Source of the DNA: Coriobacteriia bacterium
Lineage (GTDB): Bacteria > Actinomycetota > Coriobacteriia > Coriobacteriales > Atopobiaceae
Direction: 5' to 3'
Assembly (NCBI GenBank): GCA_003150175.1
Contig: QAKZ01000018.1
Location: 1 to 13,232, forward strand
Length of the DNA stretch: 13,232 nucleotides
Of this stretch, positions 1 to 6,405 are shown piece after piece. A model generated the notes under the pieces. It was given only the letters and a program-made list of their open reading frames with translations. It had not been told where the DNA came from and did no database searches. Each line of letters opens with the position of its first letter. Position 1 is the first letter of the stretch. Made by a program: the position numbers and the translations under genes.

Positions 1-41
1 GCCTGGCATGCGGCGCCGGCCTGCCGCTCTTTGGGACCTCG
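1..41 (+). other. Inverted fragment of tsaB at the window edge (fold-back junction)
   Basis: Read on the plus strand from base 3, this segment encodes LACGAGLPLFGTS. This matches the TsaB stretch that follows GIATAKG; E. coli TsaB has LALGAELPMIGVS at the same place. The rest of tsaB is on the minus strand, so the fragment points the wrong way. The junction falls at about 39-44, where both readings share a few bases (cgcc). Only the K84 codon and one base of G85 are missing between the two pieces, which would lie just left of base 1 if the sequence is a fold-back. I favour a library or assembly artefact at a contig end over a biological inversion. Confidence 0.8.
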
Positions 42-288
42 CCGTCGCGATGCCGATGCGCACGCCCGTGAACGAACCGGGGCCGCGGCCGACGAGGACG
101 GCGTCGAGATCGTCCATAGAGAGACCGGTGTCTGCCAGCGCTTCTTTGCAGGTCGAGACGAGCTCGACGTTGGCCCGGCGGCGGCACTGGTGGTCGCGGG
201 TGGCGAGGACCTCGACGGAGGCGCCCTCCATGCGCGCGACGGCGCAGGCGAGCATATCGGTCGAGGTATCGAGAGCGAGGACGATCAT
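1..288 (-). CDS. tsaB: TsaB, tRNA t6A synthesis subunit (partial, 3' part missing or scrambled)
   Basis: TsaB is the non-catalytic partner of TsaD in the cytoplasmic complex that, with TsaE, puts N6-threonylcarbamoyl on A37 of ANN-decoding tRNAs. The start is the ATG at 288-286, preceded by a GAAGGAA ribosome site 7-8 bases upstream and 59 bp after the DUF3783 gene. The protein begins MIVLALDTST, the ASKHA phosphate-1 fold typical of TsaB, and reaches the family signature GRGPGSFTGVRIGIATA at residues 67-83. After A83 (codon 42-40) the reading becomes RSQRAAG..., which does not fit the family, which continues K/Q-G-L-A. The expected continuation, LACGAGLPLFGTS, is encoded on the plus strand at 3-41, so the outer ~41 bases are inverted relative to the gene. 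Only residues 1-83 should be trusted. Identification is firm from the signature; about two thirds of the usual 220-240 residues are absent. Confidence 0.88.
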   Translation of the reverse strand, partial: MIVLALDTSTDMLACAVARMEGASVEVLATRDHQCRRRANVELVSTCKEALADTGLSMDDLDAVLVGRGPGSFTGVRIGIATARSQRAAGRRRMPG

Positions 289-347
289 GACGGTTCCTTC
301 TTTGCGGGATTTAGCGCCCTCTAGTGTACCGCGCGGCGCCGAGCGCG

Positions 348-791
348 CTACGACGGCATCGCGGCGTGCTCGGCGTTGACGGCGGCGATCAGGCGCGCGA
401 GCGGCCAGGTTTTGTTGTGCTTGGTGAGGACTGCCTTCGGGCCGACGACGCAGCCGGCGGCGCGGCTCTGCGCCATGAAGGCCTCTACCTGCGAGTTCGT
501 GAGGTTGCACAGGAGAACGAACTCGCACTTGGGCAGAGGCCCCGCATAGTCTGCGAGCGCGGGCCTGAAGCCCACGAGCCCGGCGAAGGCGCCCGCGGGG
601 TCTCCCAGGCGCTCGGGCTCCGCGATCCGCGCGCGGATACCGAGCTCGCGCAGGACCTCCCGCACCGCCGCGCCTTTGCTCGCGGCGGCCTCGCCGAAAG
701 AGGGGTCAAGCCCCCAGAGCACCGCGACGGGCGCGGGCCCCGAGGGCTTGACCTTCTTCTTTGCGGCTTTGTTTTTCTTGCCGCTGGCCAT
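348..791 (-). CDS. DUF3783 family protein, function unknown
   Basis: A 147-residue soluble protein with no signal peptide or membrane segment. It opens with a lysine-rich basic tail (ASGKKNKAAKKKVK), followed by a small alpha/beta region (VAVLWGLDPSF at about 22-32). The C-terminal half, about 88-142, runs KCEFVLLCNLTNSQVEAFM then GPKAVLTKHNKTWPLARLI. The pattern of an LTNxQ helix followed by KAVLTxxNxxW resembles DUF3783 as I remember that family; this is family recall, not a search. The start ATG (791-789) shares its A with the rubrerythrin stop as TAATG, and no strong ribosome site precedes it, so translation is probably coupled to the rubrerythrin gene. The linkage to a PerR-like regulator and rubrerythrin hints at a stress-linked role, but no catalytic motif supports a specific function. 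Confidence 0.8.
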   Translation of the reverse strand: MASGKKNKAAKKKVKPSGPAPVAVLWGLDPSFGEAAASKGAAVREVLRELGIRARIAEPERLGDPAGAFAGLVGFRPALADYAGPLPKCEFVLLCNLTNSQVEAFMAQSRAAGCVVGPKAVLTKHNKTWPLARLIAAVNAEHAAMPS

Positions 792-1378
792 TAGCCGAAG
801 TAGCGCTCGAGCAGGCCCTTCAGAGCCTTGCCGTGACGGGCCTCGTCGCGAGCCATCTCGTGGACGGTGTCGTGGATGGCGTCGAGGCCGTTCTTCTTTG
901 CGCAGGAGGCAAGCTCGAACTTGCCCTGGGTAGCGCCGAACTCGCAGTCGACGCGCCAGGCCAGGTTGTCCTTGGTGGTGGCCTTCATGTTCGGCTCGAG
1001 CTCGGTGCCCAGCAGCTCGGCGAACTTGGAGGCGTGCTCGGCCTCCTCGTAGGCGGCCTTCTCCCAGTACAGGCCGACCTCGGGGTAACCCTCGCGGTGG
1101 GCGATGCGCGCCATGCAGAGGTACATGCCGACCTCGGAGCACTCGCCGGTGAAGTTGGCCTTGAGCTGCTCGAGGATGTAGGCCTTGTCCTCGTCAGAGA
1201 TGTCGGGGTTGTCCTTGACGGTCTTGTCGTAAACGCCGTACTCGTGCTCGGCGGCGAGCTCGAGGTCGCCCTCGACCTTCTTGAACGCGCTCGCGGGAGC
1301 GTGGCAGACCGGGCACTCCGCCGGCGGCTCGGCGCCCTCGTAGATGTAACCGCAGACCTTGCAGACCCACTTGTCCAT
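791..1378 (-). CDS. rbr: Rubrerythrin with N-terminal rubredoxin domain (reverse type)
   Basis: A cytoplasmic non-heme iron protein of 195 residues that reduces hydrogen peroxide (and, in reverse rubrerythrins, oxygen) in anaerobes. The rubredoxin iron site comes first: C6-x2-C9 with CG, then C22-P-x-C25. The ferritin-like diiron four-helix domain follows at about 70-190, with ligand candidates E79/E82, the ExxH at E112-H115 (YEEAEH), E146, E174 and a second ExxH at E179-H182. This order is the reverse of classical rubrerythrin, where rubredoxin is C-terminal. The start at 1378 is chosen because it begins directly with [10 protein letters not shown] and has a strong AAGGAGG site 7 bases upstream; an in-frame ATG further upstream would add residues lacking family character. 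It lies 98 bp after the perR-like gene, and its stop overlaps the DUF3783 start. In Clostridium acetobutylicum, reverse rubrerythrins are repressed by PerR, which agrees with the neighbour here. Confidence 0.95.
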   Translation of the reverse strand: MDKWVCKVCGYIYEGAEPPAECPVCHAPASAFKKVEGDLELAAEHEYGVYDKTVKDNPDISDEDKAYILEQLKANFTGECSEVGMYLCMARIAHREGYPEVGLYWEKAAYEEAEHASKFAELLGTELEPNMKATTKDNLAWRVDCEFGATQGKFELASCAKKNGLDAIHDTVHEMARDEARHGKALKGLLERYFG

Positions 1379-1398
1379 AATGGACCTCCTTAATTCTT

Positions 1399-1424
1399 GG
1401 GCGAGGCTTCCCATCGCCTCGCCC
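1399..1424 (-). other. Stem-loop in the leader of the rubrerythrin gene
   Basis: A 9-bp perfect inverted repeat (gggcgaggc at 1399-1407 and gcctcgccc at 1416-1424) with an 8-base loop ends about 10 bases before the AAGGAGG site of rbr. A second, weaker 6-bp hairpin (ccccgc/gcgggg, 1444-1462) lies between it and the perR stop. Neither is followed by a U tract on the transcribed strand, so a terminator is unlikely. An mRNA-stabilising or processing element between perR and rbr is a reasonable guess. Confidence 0.5.
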
Positions 1425-1476
1425 GCCTCTCCTATTGCTTACGCCCCGCTCCGGTCGCGGGGTCGTGGAAGCCGTG

Positions 1477-1905
1477 CTAGTCGGTCGGGGCGGAGTGGGC
1501 GAGCTGGGCGCTCGCTTTGGCCGCCTTGGCCTGGCAGGAAGGGCAGATGCCGTCGAACTGCAGCGTGTGGCCGGTGATCGCGTAACCGGAGACCTTCGCC
1601 GCCTCACTGTCGATGGTACCCAGGACGGGAACCAACACATCGTCCACACGGCCGCACTCGGTGCAGCGGACGTGATAGTGAGTGAAGGTCTGGTGGTCGA
1701 AGTGATCCGCGCCGTTGTTGATCTTCACCCTGAGGAGCTGGCCCTCATCGGAAAGCCTGTTCAGTGTGCGGTACACCGTGGCCTTGCTGATGCTCGGATG
1801 CTGCTCGTGGATCGCGTCGTAGACCTGATCGGCGGTGGGGTGGTTGGCCAGGGTCCTGACCTCGTCCTCGATGATGGTGCGCTGGATCGTTTGCCTGCTC
1901 GCCAT
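1477..1905 (-). CDS. perR: Fur-family transcriptional regulator, PerR-like
   Basis: A 142-residue metal-dependent DNA-binding repressor of the Fur superfamily. The N-terminal winged helix (about 1-75) contains HPTADQVYDAIHEQ and ISKATVYRTLNRLSDEG, the recognition helix signature of the family. The C-terminal dimerisation domain has the sensing-site pattern DHFDHQTFTHYHVRC at 67-81, and two CxxC pairs, C81/C84 and C121/C124, expected to hold the structural zinc. The aspartate- and histidine-rich site and the neighbouring rubrerythrin favour PerR (peroxide sensing by metal-catalysed histidine oxidation) over Fur or Zur, but the distinction cannot be proven from sequence alone. The start ATG at 1905 has GGGAGG 8 bases upstream. 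Its promoter region carries a palindrome, so it probably represses itself and the genes downstream. Confidence 0.9.
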   Translation of the reverse strand: MASRQTIQRTIIEDEVRTLANHPTADQVYDAIHEQHPSISKATVYRTLNRLSDEGQLLRVKINNGADHFDHQTFTHYHVRCTECGRVDDVLVPVLGTIDSEAAKVSGYAITGHTLQFDGICPSCQAKAAKASAQLAHSAPTD

Positions 1906-1954
1906 CGTGCCCGCCTCCCTTGCGTCCTCGGCGCTGCCCTCTTGCTTGATGAGT

Positions 1955-1990
1955 ACTATACGCTATTAGGATTTAATTGCAATAGCTAAT
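1955..1990 (-). promoter_or_regulatory. Promoter and probable operator of the perR-like gene
   Basis: Read on the minus strand, a -35 TTGCAA (1982-1977) and a -10 TATAGT (1960-1955) are separated by 16 bases, about 50-70 bp before the perR start. An AT-rich inverted repeat covers the -35 and spacer: attag (1965-1969) with ctaat (1986-1990). A nested one pairs gctatt (1962-1967) with aatagc (1981-1986). The site is not a match to the B. subtilis PerR box (TTATAATNATTATAA) base for base, but its length, AT content and placement fit a Fur-family operator. It is the most AT-rich patch next to a gene in the window. Confidence 0.6.
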
Positions 1991-2045
1991 TTTTACTTAT
2001 AGCGATTTATTTTGCTGATATTTGGGTCCGCGGCGCGCGAACGAC

Positions 2046-2275
2046 TGCGCAGTTTTGGCTTAGGGCTACGTAAATCGGGTTTGCCTGCGCAAAACTCGAT
2101 TAGGGCTACGCAAATTTGGCTGCGAAAGGTTGTTTGTGGCGAATTGATCCCGAGGAACCTGGGCTTTCTTGAAGCGAGCAGTGAGGGATCGCGGTTTGAG
2201 CCGAAAAATACGTAGCCCGAATCGAGTTCTGTGCACTAAGCGACGATTTGCGCGGCACGAATCGAGTTTTGCGAA
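2046..2275. repeat. 230-bp symmetric intergenic repeat: two tandem ~40-bp units facing two inverted units
   Basis: Two units lie in tandem on the plus strand (2046-2085 and 2086-2125) and two on the minus strand (2235-2196 and 2275-2236). Shared core elements are TGCGCA, AAACTCGATT and GGGCTACGYAAAT. The closest pairs are 2086-2125 with 2196-2235, and with 2236-2275. The two 80-bp blocks are separated by 70 bp that hold further arms, gatccc (2146-2151) with gggatc (2185-2190) and gctt/aagc around 2163-2175. The whole therefore could fold as one long imperfect hairpin. No open reading frame here has a ribosome site or family resemblance. Together with the flanks 1991-2045 and 2276-2428, in which I see no gene, it fills the 523-bp gap between tsaE and perR. 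It may be a miniature mobile element or a structured RNA; the origin is unknown. Confidence 0.75.
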
Positions 2276-2428
2276 AACTTGAGGGGCGCGAGCTGACCGG
2301 AACTGCATCGAGAGGGGTGAATTTGAAGGGAGGGATGGGCCCAAGCGCGGGTTTGGATGCAGACGGCAAAGGCGAAGGCGGCAAGCTCGGGTGCGAGAGC
2401 GATCCCAGGACAAGGTGCGGGAAACGCG

Positions 2429-2869
2429 TTATTCGACGTCGATGGCGCGAGGAGGCTCCTGGCCGGGCTCGGCCTCGTCGTCGAGGCGCGTCACGCGGAC
2501 GCTCACGTAGTCGCCGAGCTCATCGGCAAACTGCTCGCCCCACTCGATCACGCAGACGCCATCGGCGCCAAGGACATCATAGAGGCCGATGTCCTCGAGC
2601 TGGTCGGGGTCGTCGAGGCGGTACAGGTCGAAGTGGTACAGCGGCAGCCGTCCGCCCTCGTAGACCATCTCGATCGTGAAGGTCGGGCTGGTGACGTCGC
2701 TGTCGCAGCCGAGCGCCGCGGCAATGCCCTTGGTGAGCTGGGTCTTTCCCGCGCCGAGGTCGCCCGTGAGAACGAGGACATCGCCGGCAACGAGCTCGCG
2801 GCCGAGCTGCTCGCCAACGGCGATGGTCTCGGCCTGAGAGTTGGTAACGAAGTGCTGGGGCGTCTTCAT
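2429..2869 (-). CDS. tsaE: TsaE, ATPase of the tRNA t6A synthesis complex
   Basis: A 146-residue P-loop ATPase that binds the TsaB-TsaD dimer and resets it during threonylcarbamoylation of A37 in tRNA. The Walker A motif GDLGAGKT is at 36-43. It is followed by the family motifs SPTF (61-64), YHFDLYRL (78-85) and VIEWGEQF (107-114). The length is normal for the family. The start ATG (2869-2867) overlaps the stop of the uracil-DNA glycosylase gene as ATGA and has AAGGAG 7 bases upstream inside that gene, indicating coupled translation. It is the last gene of the acpS-nnr-alr-udg-tsaE run. No U-tract terminator is visible after its stop; the repeat structure follows instead. Its partner tsaB is about 2.1 kb further along on the same strand, separated by the perR-rbr unit. 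Confidence 0.95.
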   Translation of the reverse strand: MKTPQHFVTNSQAETIAVGEQLGRELVAGDVLVLTGDLGAGKTQLTKGIAAALGCDSDVTSPTFTIEMVYEGGRLPLYHFDLYRLDDPDQLEDIGLYDVLGADGVCVIEWGEQFADELGDYVSVRVTRLDDEAEPGQEPPRAIDVE

Positions 2870-3576
2870 CGCTGGTCTCCTTCGGGGGCAGGTGCGGGGA
2901 TGGGTGCCGTTGCGGGGGCGGGCGCCGTTACTGGGGCGGGCGACGCTGCGGGAACTTCCGCAGGCGCGGGGGCGCCGGCGGGATGGGCGCGGAGCCAGTC
3001 GCCGACCATCTGGAGGTCTTGGACGAGCAGCGGCTCCCATTCCTGGTGGTAGATGCACGCGGCGGGATGGAACGTGGGGCACACGACGAAGTGGCCCTGC
3101 TGGTGAAGCTGGCCGCGCAGGCTCATGACGCCTTTGCTCGTCCGCAGGACGAACTGCGACGCGAAGTTGCCGAGGCAGACGATGACGTCGGGCCACACGC
3201 TGCGGATCTGCTCGCGAAGGAACGGCGAGCAGGCGGCGATCTCCTCGGGGCGGGGATTGCGGTTTCCGGGCGGGCGGCACTTGATCACGTTGGCGATGTA
3301 GATCTCCTGCCGGGTAAGGCCGGCGTTACCCAGCAGCGCGTCGAGCTTGTGGCCCGCGGCGCCGACGAACGGCTCGCCCTGCAGGTCCTCGTTGCGGCCC
3401 GGCCCCTCCCCCACGAACATCACGCGGGCATGCGGGTTGCCCACGCCGAAAACGAGGCTCGTGCGGGTGCCCCCGAGCGGGCACAGCTGGCAGTTGCCCA
3501 TGACGGCGCGGATCTCGTCGAGGGTGACCTCGCGGGGTTTCTGGTGGTCGTGACCGGGAATCCTCATGACGCCCAT
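2866..3576 (-). CDS. udg: Uracil-DNA glycosylase, family 4 (4Fe-4S)
   Basis: Removes uracil from DNA, starting base-excision repair. The four cluster cysteines expected for family 4 are present: C29, C32, C100 (KCRPPGNRNP) and C116. The active-site motif GEGPG is at 56-60, followed by GEPFVGAAG (67-75), and the second catalytic motif HPAA is at 170-173. The glycosylase core ends near residue 198. The remaining ~38 residues are an alanine/proline tail (repeats of APAP) that is probably disordered. The first ATG (3576) is chosen; a weak AAGGCGG overlapping the end of alr precedes it. An internal ATG at 3567 would remove only three residues. It lies 11 bp after alr and overlaps tsaE by four bases. 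Confidence 0.95.
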   Translation of the reverse strand: MGVMRIPGHDHQKPREVTLDEIRAVMGNCQLCPLGGTRTSLVFGVGNPHARVMFVGEGPGRNEDLQGEPFVGAAGHKLDALLGNAGLTRQEIYIANVIKCRPPGNRNPRPEEIAACSPFLREQIRSVWPDVIVCLGNFASQFVLRTSKGVMSLRGQLHQQGHFVVCPTFHPAACIYHQEWEPLLVQDLQMVGDWLRAHPAGAPAPAEVPAASPAPVTAPAPATAPIPAPAPEGDQR

Positions 3577-3587
3577 CGCGCGCCGCC

Positions 3588-4748
3588 TTAGACGTAGACC
3601 TTGGGGAGGCGCATCCCGAAGCCGCAGACGACCTCGTAGTTGATGGTGCCACGCAGGCGGGCCATCTCGTCGGCGGTGATGCGCTCATCGCCGTCCGCGC
3701 CGATCACGGTGACGACGTCTCCCTCGCGGACCTCGGGCGTCGGGCAGTACGTCCGCGTGGTGTTCACGTCCACGGCGAACATGAACTGATCCATGCAGAT
3801 GTTGCCTACCTGGCGCTGGCGCTGCCCGTTGACGATGACGTCCATGTTGTTGGACAGCGTGCGCGAAAGGCCGTCCGCATAGCCGATGGGCACGGTGGCA
3901 ATCTGCACGTTGCGCTTGGGCACGCGATACGTCATGCCGTATCCGACGCCGGCGCCCACCTCGGGGTAGACCACGCGCGTCACGCGCCCGCGGACGCTCA
4001 TCACAGGCTCGAGGTCGATCACGCCGACGGTCGTCTCGGCGGGCTGCAGGCCATAGAGGCCGATGCCCACGCGGCACATGTCGAACTGGCACTCGGGGTG
4101 CAGGACCGTGCCCGGCGTGTTGTCGCAGTGCACGAGCCCGGGATTGAGCCCGGCGTCGCGCAGGGCCGACACGGTATTGCGGAAGCGGTTGAGCTGCAGC
4201 GCGAAGTCCCAGTCGTCGGGGACGTCGGCCGTGGCGAAGTGCGTGAGGGTGCCCGCGCACTCGATACCGCGGTGGAAGTCGATGGTCCGCCGCAGCTCGA
4301 CGGCGTCGGCGGGCATGACGCCGATGCGCGTCATGCCGGTGTCCACGATGAGATGGTACTTGGCCACGCGCCCCGCGGCAGCGGCCGCCTCCCCGAGCGC
4401 GAGCGCGAAGTCCGGCTCGTAGACGCAGGGCATGATGTCGTTCTCGACGAGCGTCTGCACGCTCTCGATGGGAGGCTGAGAAAGTATGAGGATTGGCCAC
4501 TGAACGCCGGCGCGGCGCAGCTCGAGGCCTTCCTCCACCGTGGCGACGGCGAACTGATCGGCCCCGGCGGTGTGCATCGCGTTGACACAGCGGACCGCCC
4601 CGTGGCCGTAGGCACCGGCCTTGACCACGCACATCATGCGGACGCCGCGGGCGAGGCTGCGCTTGAACGCCGTCGTGTTGCGCCTCAGCGCCGAGAGGTC
4701 GACCTCGACCCAGGACCACCGGTCGTCGGGGCAGATTTTCTTTGCCAT
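3588..4748 (-). CDS. alr: Alanine racemase
   Basis: A PLP-dependent cytoplasmic enzyme interconverting L- and D-alanine and supplying D-Ala for peptidoglycan. The 386-residue protein has the N-terminal TIM-barrel with the PLP lysine K43 in VVKAGAYGHG (more often KANAYGHG), and LVHCDNTPGT at 205-214. The second catalytic base is Y270 in GVGYGMTY, followed by VPIGYADGLSR and ICMDQFM in the C-terminal beta domain. Length and motif order are normal. The start ATG at 4748 has GGAAGGAG 6 bases upstream. It lies 38 bp after nnr and 11 bp before udg in the same run. The only variation noticed is the A-G-A around the PLP lysine, which is unlikely to matter. Confidence 0.96.
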   Translation of the reverse strand: MAKKICPDDRWSWVEVDLSALRRNTTAFKRSLARGVRMMCVVKAGAYGHGAVRCVNAMHTAGADQFAVATVEEGLELRRAGVQWPILILSQPPIESVQTLVENDIMPCVYEPDFALALGEAAAAAGRVAKYHLIVDTGMTRIGVMPADAVELRRTIDFHRGIECAGTLTHFATADVPDDWDFALQLNRFRNTVSALRDAGLNPGLVHCDNTPGTVLHPECQFDMCRVGIGLYGLQPAETTVGVIDLEPVMSVRGRVTRVVYPEVGAGVGYGMTYRVPKRNVQIATVPIGYADGLSRTLSNNMDVIVNGQRQRQVGNICMDQFMFAVDVNTTRTYCPTPEVREGDVVTVIGADGDERITADEMARLRGTINYEVVCGFGMRLPKVYV

Positions 4749-4786
4749 GGTCGCTCCTTCCGCGCGCTGCAGGCACGCGTCCTAGT

Positions 4787-6400
4787 CTAGGCCTCCGCGC
4801 CGCCCTCGTCGGGCACGAGCGCGTGCTCCTCCACGACATCGGCGGCAAGCCCGATGCGGTCGATGAGGTCGCCCGCCATCACTCCTCGCGTCCCGAAGGC
4901 CTCGGCGGCAAGGGAGCCGGCGTAGCCGTGCACCTCGCACACGAGCGCGCACATGAGCGGCAGGTCGGCGCACTCGCCGTGCGACTGCGCGAGGTAGCTC
5001 GCCATCATGCCGGCGAGCACGTCCCCGGAGCCCGCGGTCGCGAGGGACGCAGGGCCGGGCTTGGGCATCACGGCCTGGTCGACGCCCACGCAGGCGGTGG
5101 CGCTCGCCTTGGCGACGACCACAATCTCGGAGCCGCCGTCGCTCCAGACGACCTCGCGGGCGCACTCGAGCTGGTCCTCGAGGCTCACGGGCGGGTTGTC
5201 CGCGCGGCCCACGAGGCGGCCGAGCTCGCGGCGGTGCGGCGTGAGGATGAGCGGCGCGTCGCGACGCGTGAGGTCGGGGAACTCGGTGATGTTGTTCTCG
5301 GTGAGGCGCGCGAGGCAGTTCAGGCCGTCGGCGTCCACCACGAGGGGCACGTCGCTGCGAAGAAGCGCGTTCACGCAGGCCAAGGGGCCCGCCGCAACGC
5401 GCATGCCGGGGCCGATAAGCGCAGCGGAGTTGTGCTTCGCGAGCGCCACGACCTTCTCGGCCGCGTCGGCGGTCAGCACGCCCTCCGCATCGCAGGGCAG
5501 GCCGACGACGGGAATCTCGAGCAGGTGAGCCTGGACGGTCGCCACGATAGTGCTCGGCACGGCGAGCGTCACGTAGCCGGCGCCGGCGCGCGCCGCCGCG
5601 CGGGCGGCCATGATCGGGGCGCCCGGGAAGCGGCCGGAGCCGCCGACGACGAGCACGGACCCGCGGCTGAACTTGTCCTGAGCGGAGGACGGCTCAGAAA
5701 CGACGTCCAGATAGTCGGCCAGGTCCGTGCGCCACGCCACCGGGTCGGCCTCGACCACAAGGCGCTCGGTCTGCTCGGCCAGGGGCGCGACGACGATAAC
5801 GCCGCACGCGTCACGGCCGGTGTCGGCAAGAAGGCCCGGCTTGAGCGCGATCATCGTGACCGTCATGTCCGCGATCACGCAGTCGCCCTCGGCGAGGCCC
5901 GACTGGGCGGAAAGGCCGCTCGGAACGTCGACGGCGACCACGCGGGCGCCGGAGGCATTGATGCATTCGATCCAGATGTCGAACGGGGTGCGGACCGCTC
6001 CATGGAAACCGGTGCCGAGCATGCAGTCGACGACGGTGTCCGCGCCGTCGAGCGCCTGCTTGACCTCCTCGCGAGAGGGCCCCACGACCGTGGGCACGCC
6101 CGCGCGCACGGCGCTCTGCGCCACCTGGCGTGCGAGGTCGCCGGAGAGCTGGTCGGGCTCGATGGGGGTCACGACCTGCACGTTCACGCCGCGCGAGAGC
6201 AGCGCCTCGGCGCAGACCCAGCCGTCGCCGCCGTTGTTGCCCATGCCGCAGAAGACGACCGCCTTCCGGGCGCCGAGCTCCAGGACCTCCTGGGCGACGG
6301 CGCACCCGGCGCGGTGCATGAGCTCAGAGACGCTCACGCCCTCGCGCGTGAGCCCGACCTCGACCCGCTTGATGTCATCGATGTTGAGTACAGGCTGCAT
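4787..6400 (-). CDS. nnr: Bifunctional NAD(P)H-hydrate epimerase / ADP-dependent NAD(P)H-hydrate dehydratase
   Basis: Repairs hydrated, inactive NADH and NADPH: the N-terminal domain epimerises R-NAD(P)HX and the C-terminal domain dehydrates the S form with ADP. The 537 residues match the fused form. The epimerase part (about 1-225) has GMGNNGGDG at 52-60, DCMLGTGF at 125-132 and VDVPSGLSA. The ribokinase-like dehydratase part (about 240-520) has VLVVGGSGRFPGAP, IGPGM (329-333), DADGLN (356-361), LTPHRRELGRL (386-396) and the ATAGSGDVLAGM loop near 454-465. The TPH motif is RRE rather than the more common PGE. The start ATG at 6400 has GAGGAG 8 bases upstream, formed by the last codons of acpS, five bases away. 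The acpS-nnr-alr order recurs in many Gram-positive genomes. Confidence 0.96.
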   Translation of the reverse strand: MQPVLNIDDIKRVEVGLTREGVSVSELMHRAGCAVAQEVLELGARKAVVFCGMGNNGGDGWVCAEALLSRGVNVQVVTPIEPDQLSGDLARQVAQSAVRAGVPTVVGPSREEVKQALDGADTVVDCMLGTGFHGAVRTPFDIWIECINASGARVVAVDVPSGLSAQSGLAEGDCVIADMTVTMIALKPGLLADTGRDACGVIVVAPLAEQTERLVVEADPVAWRTDLADYLDVVSEPSSAQDKFSRGSVLVVGGSGRFPGAPIMAARAAARAGAGYVTLAVPSTIVATVQAHLLEIPVVGLPCDAEGVLTADAAEKVVALAKHNSAALIGPGMRVAAGPLACVNALLRSDVPLVVDADGLNCLARLTENNITEFPDLTRRDAPLILTPHRRELGRLVGRADNPPVSLEDQLECAREVVWSDGGSEIVVVAKASATACVGVDQAVMPKPGPASLATAGSGDVLAGMMASYLAQSHGECADLPLMCALVCEVHGYAGSLAAEAFGTRGVMAGDLIDRIGLAADVVEEHALVPDEGGAEA

Positions 6401-6405
6401 AATGG

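Noticed and set aside
1379..1414. Upstream start extending rubrerythrin by 12 residues
   Set aside because: The extension covers the AAGGAGG ribosome site and leader stem; the rubredoxin domain begins properly at MDKWVC.
2046..2275. CRISPR array
   Set aside because: The units abut without spacers, differ from each other substantially, and change orientation half way; there are no cas genes in the window.
2012..2413. Short open frames on both strands in the repeat region (for example 2012-2215 plus, 2066-2413 minus)
   Set aside because: They read through repeat units, lack ribosome sites and show no family similarity. The phrases they share, such as QNSIRAT, are translations of the repeat core.
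2429..3280. A long frame that joins extra N-terminal residues to TsaE
   Set aside because: The upstream part is the uracil-DNA glycosylase read in another frame; TsaE has its own ribosome site and ATGA-overlap start.
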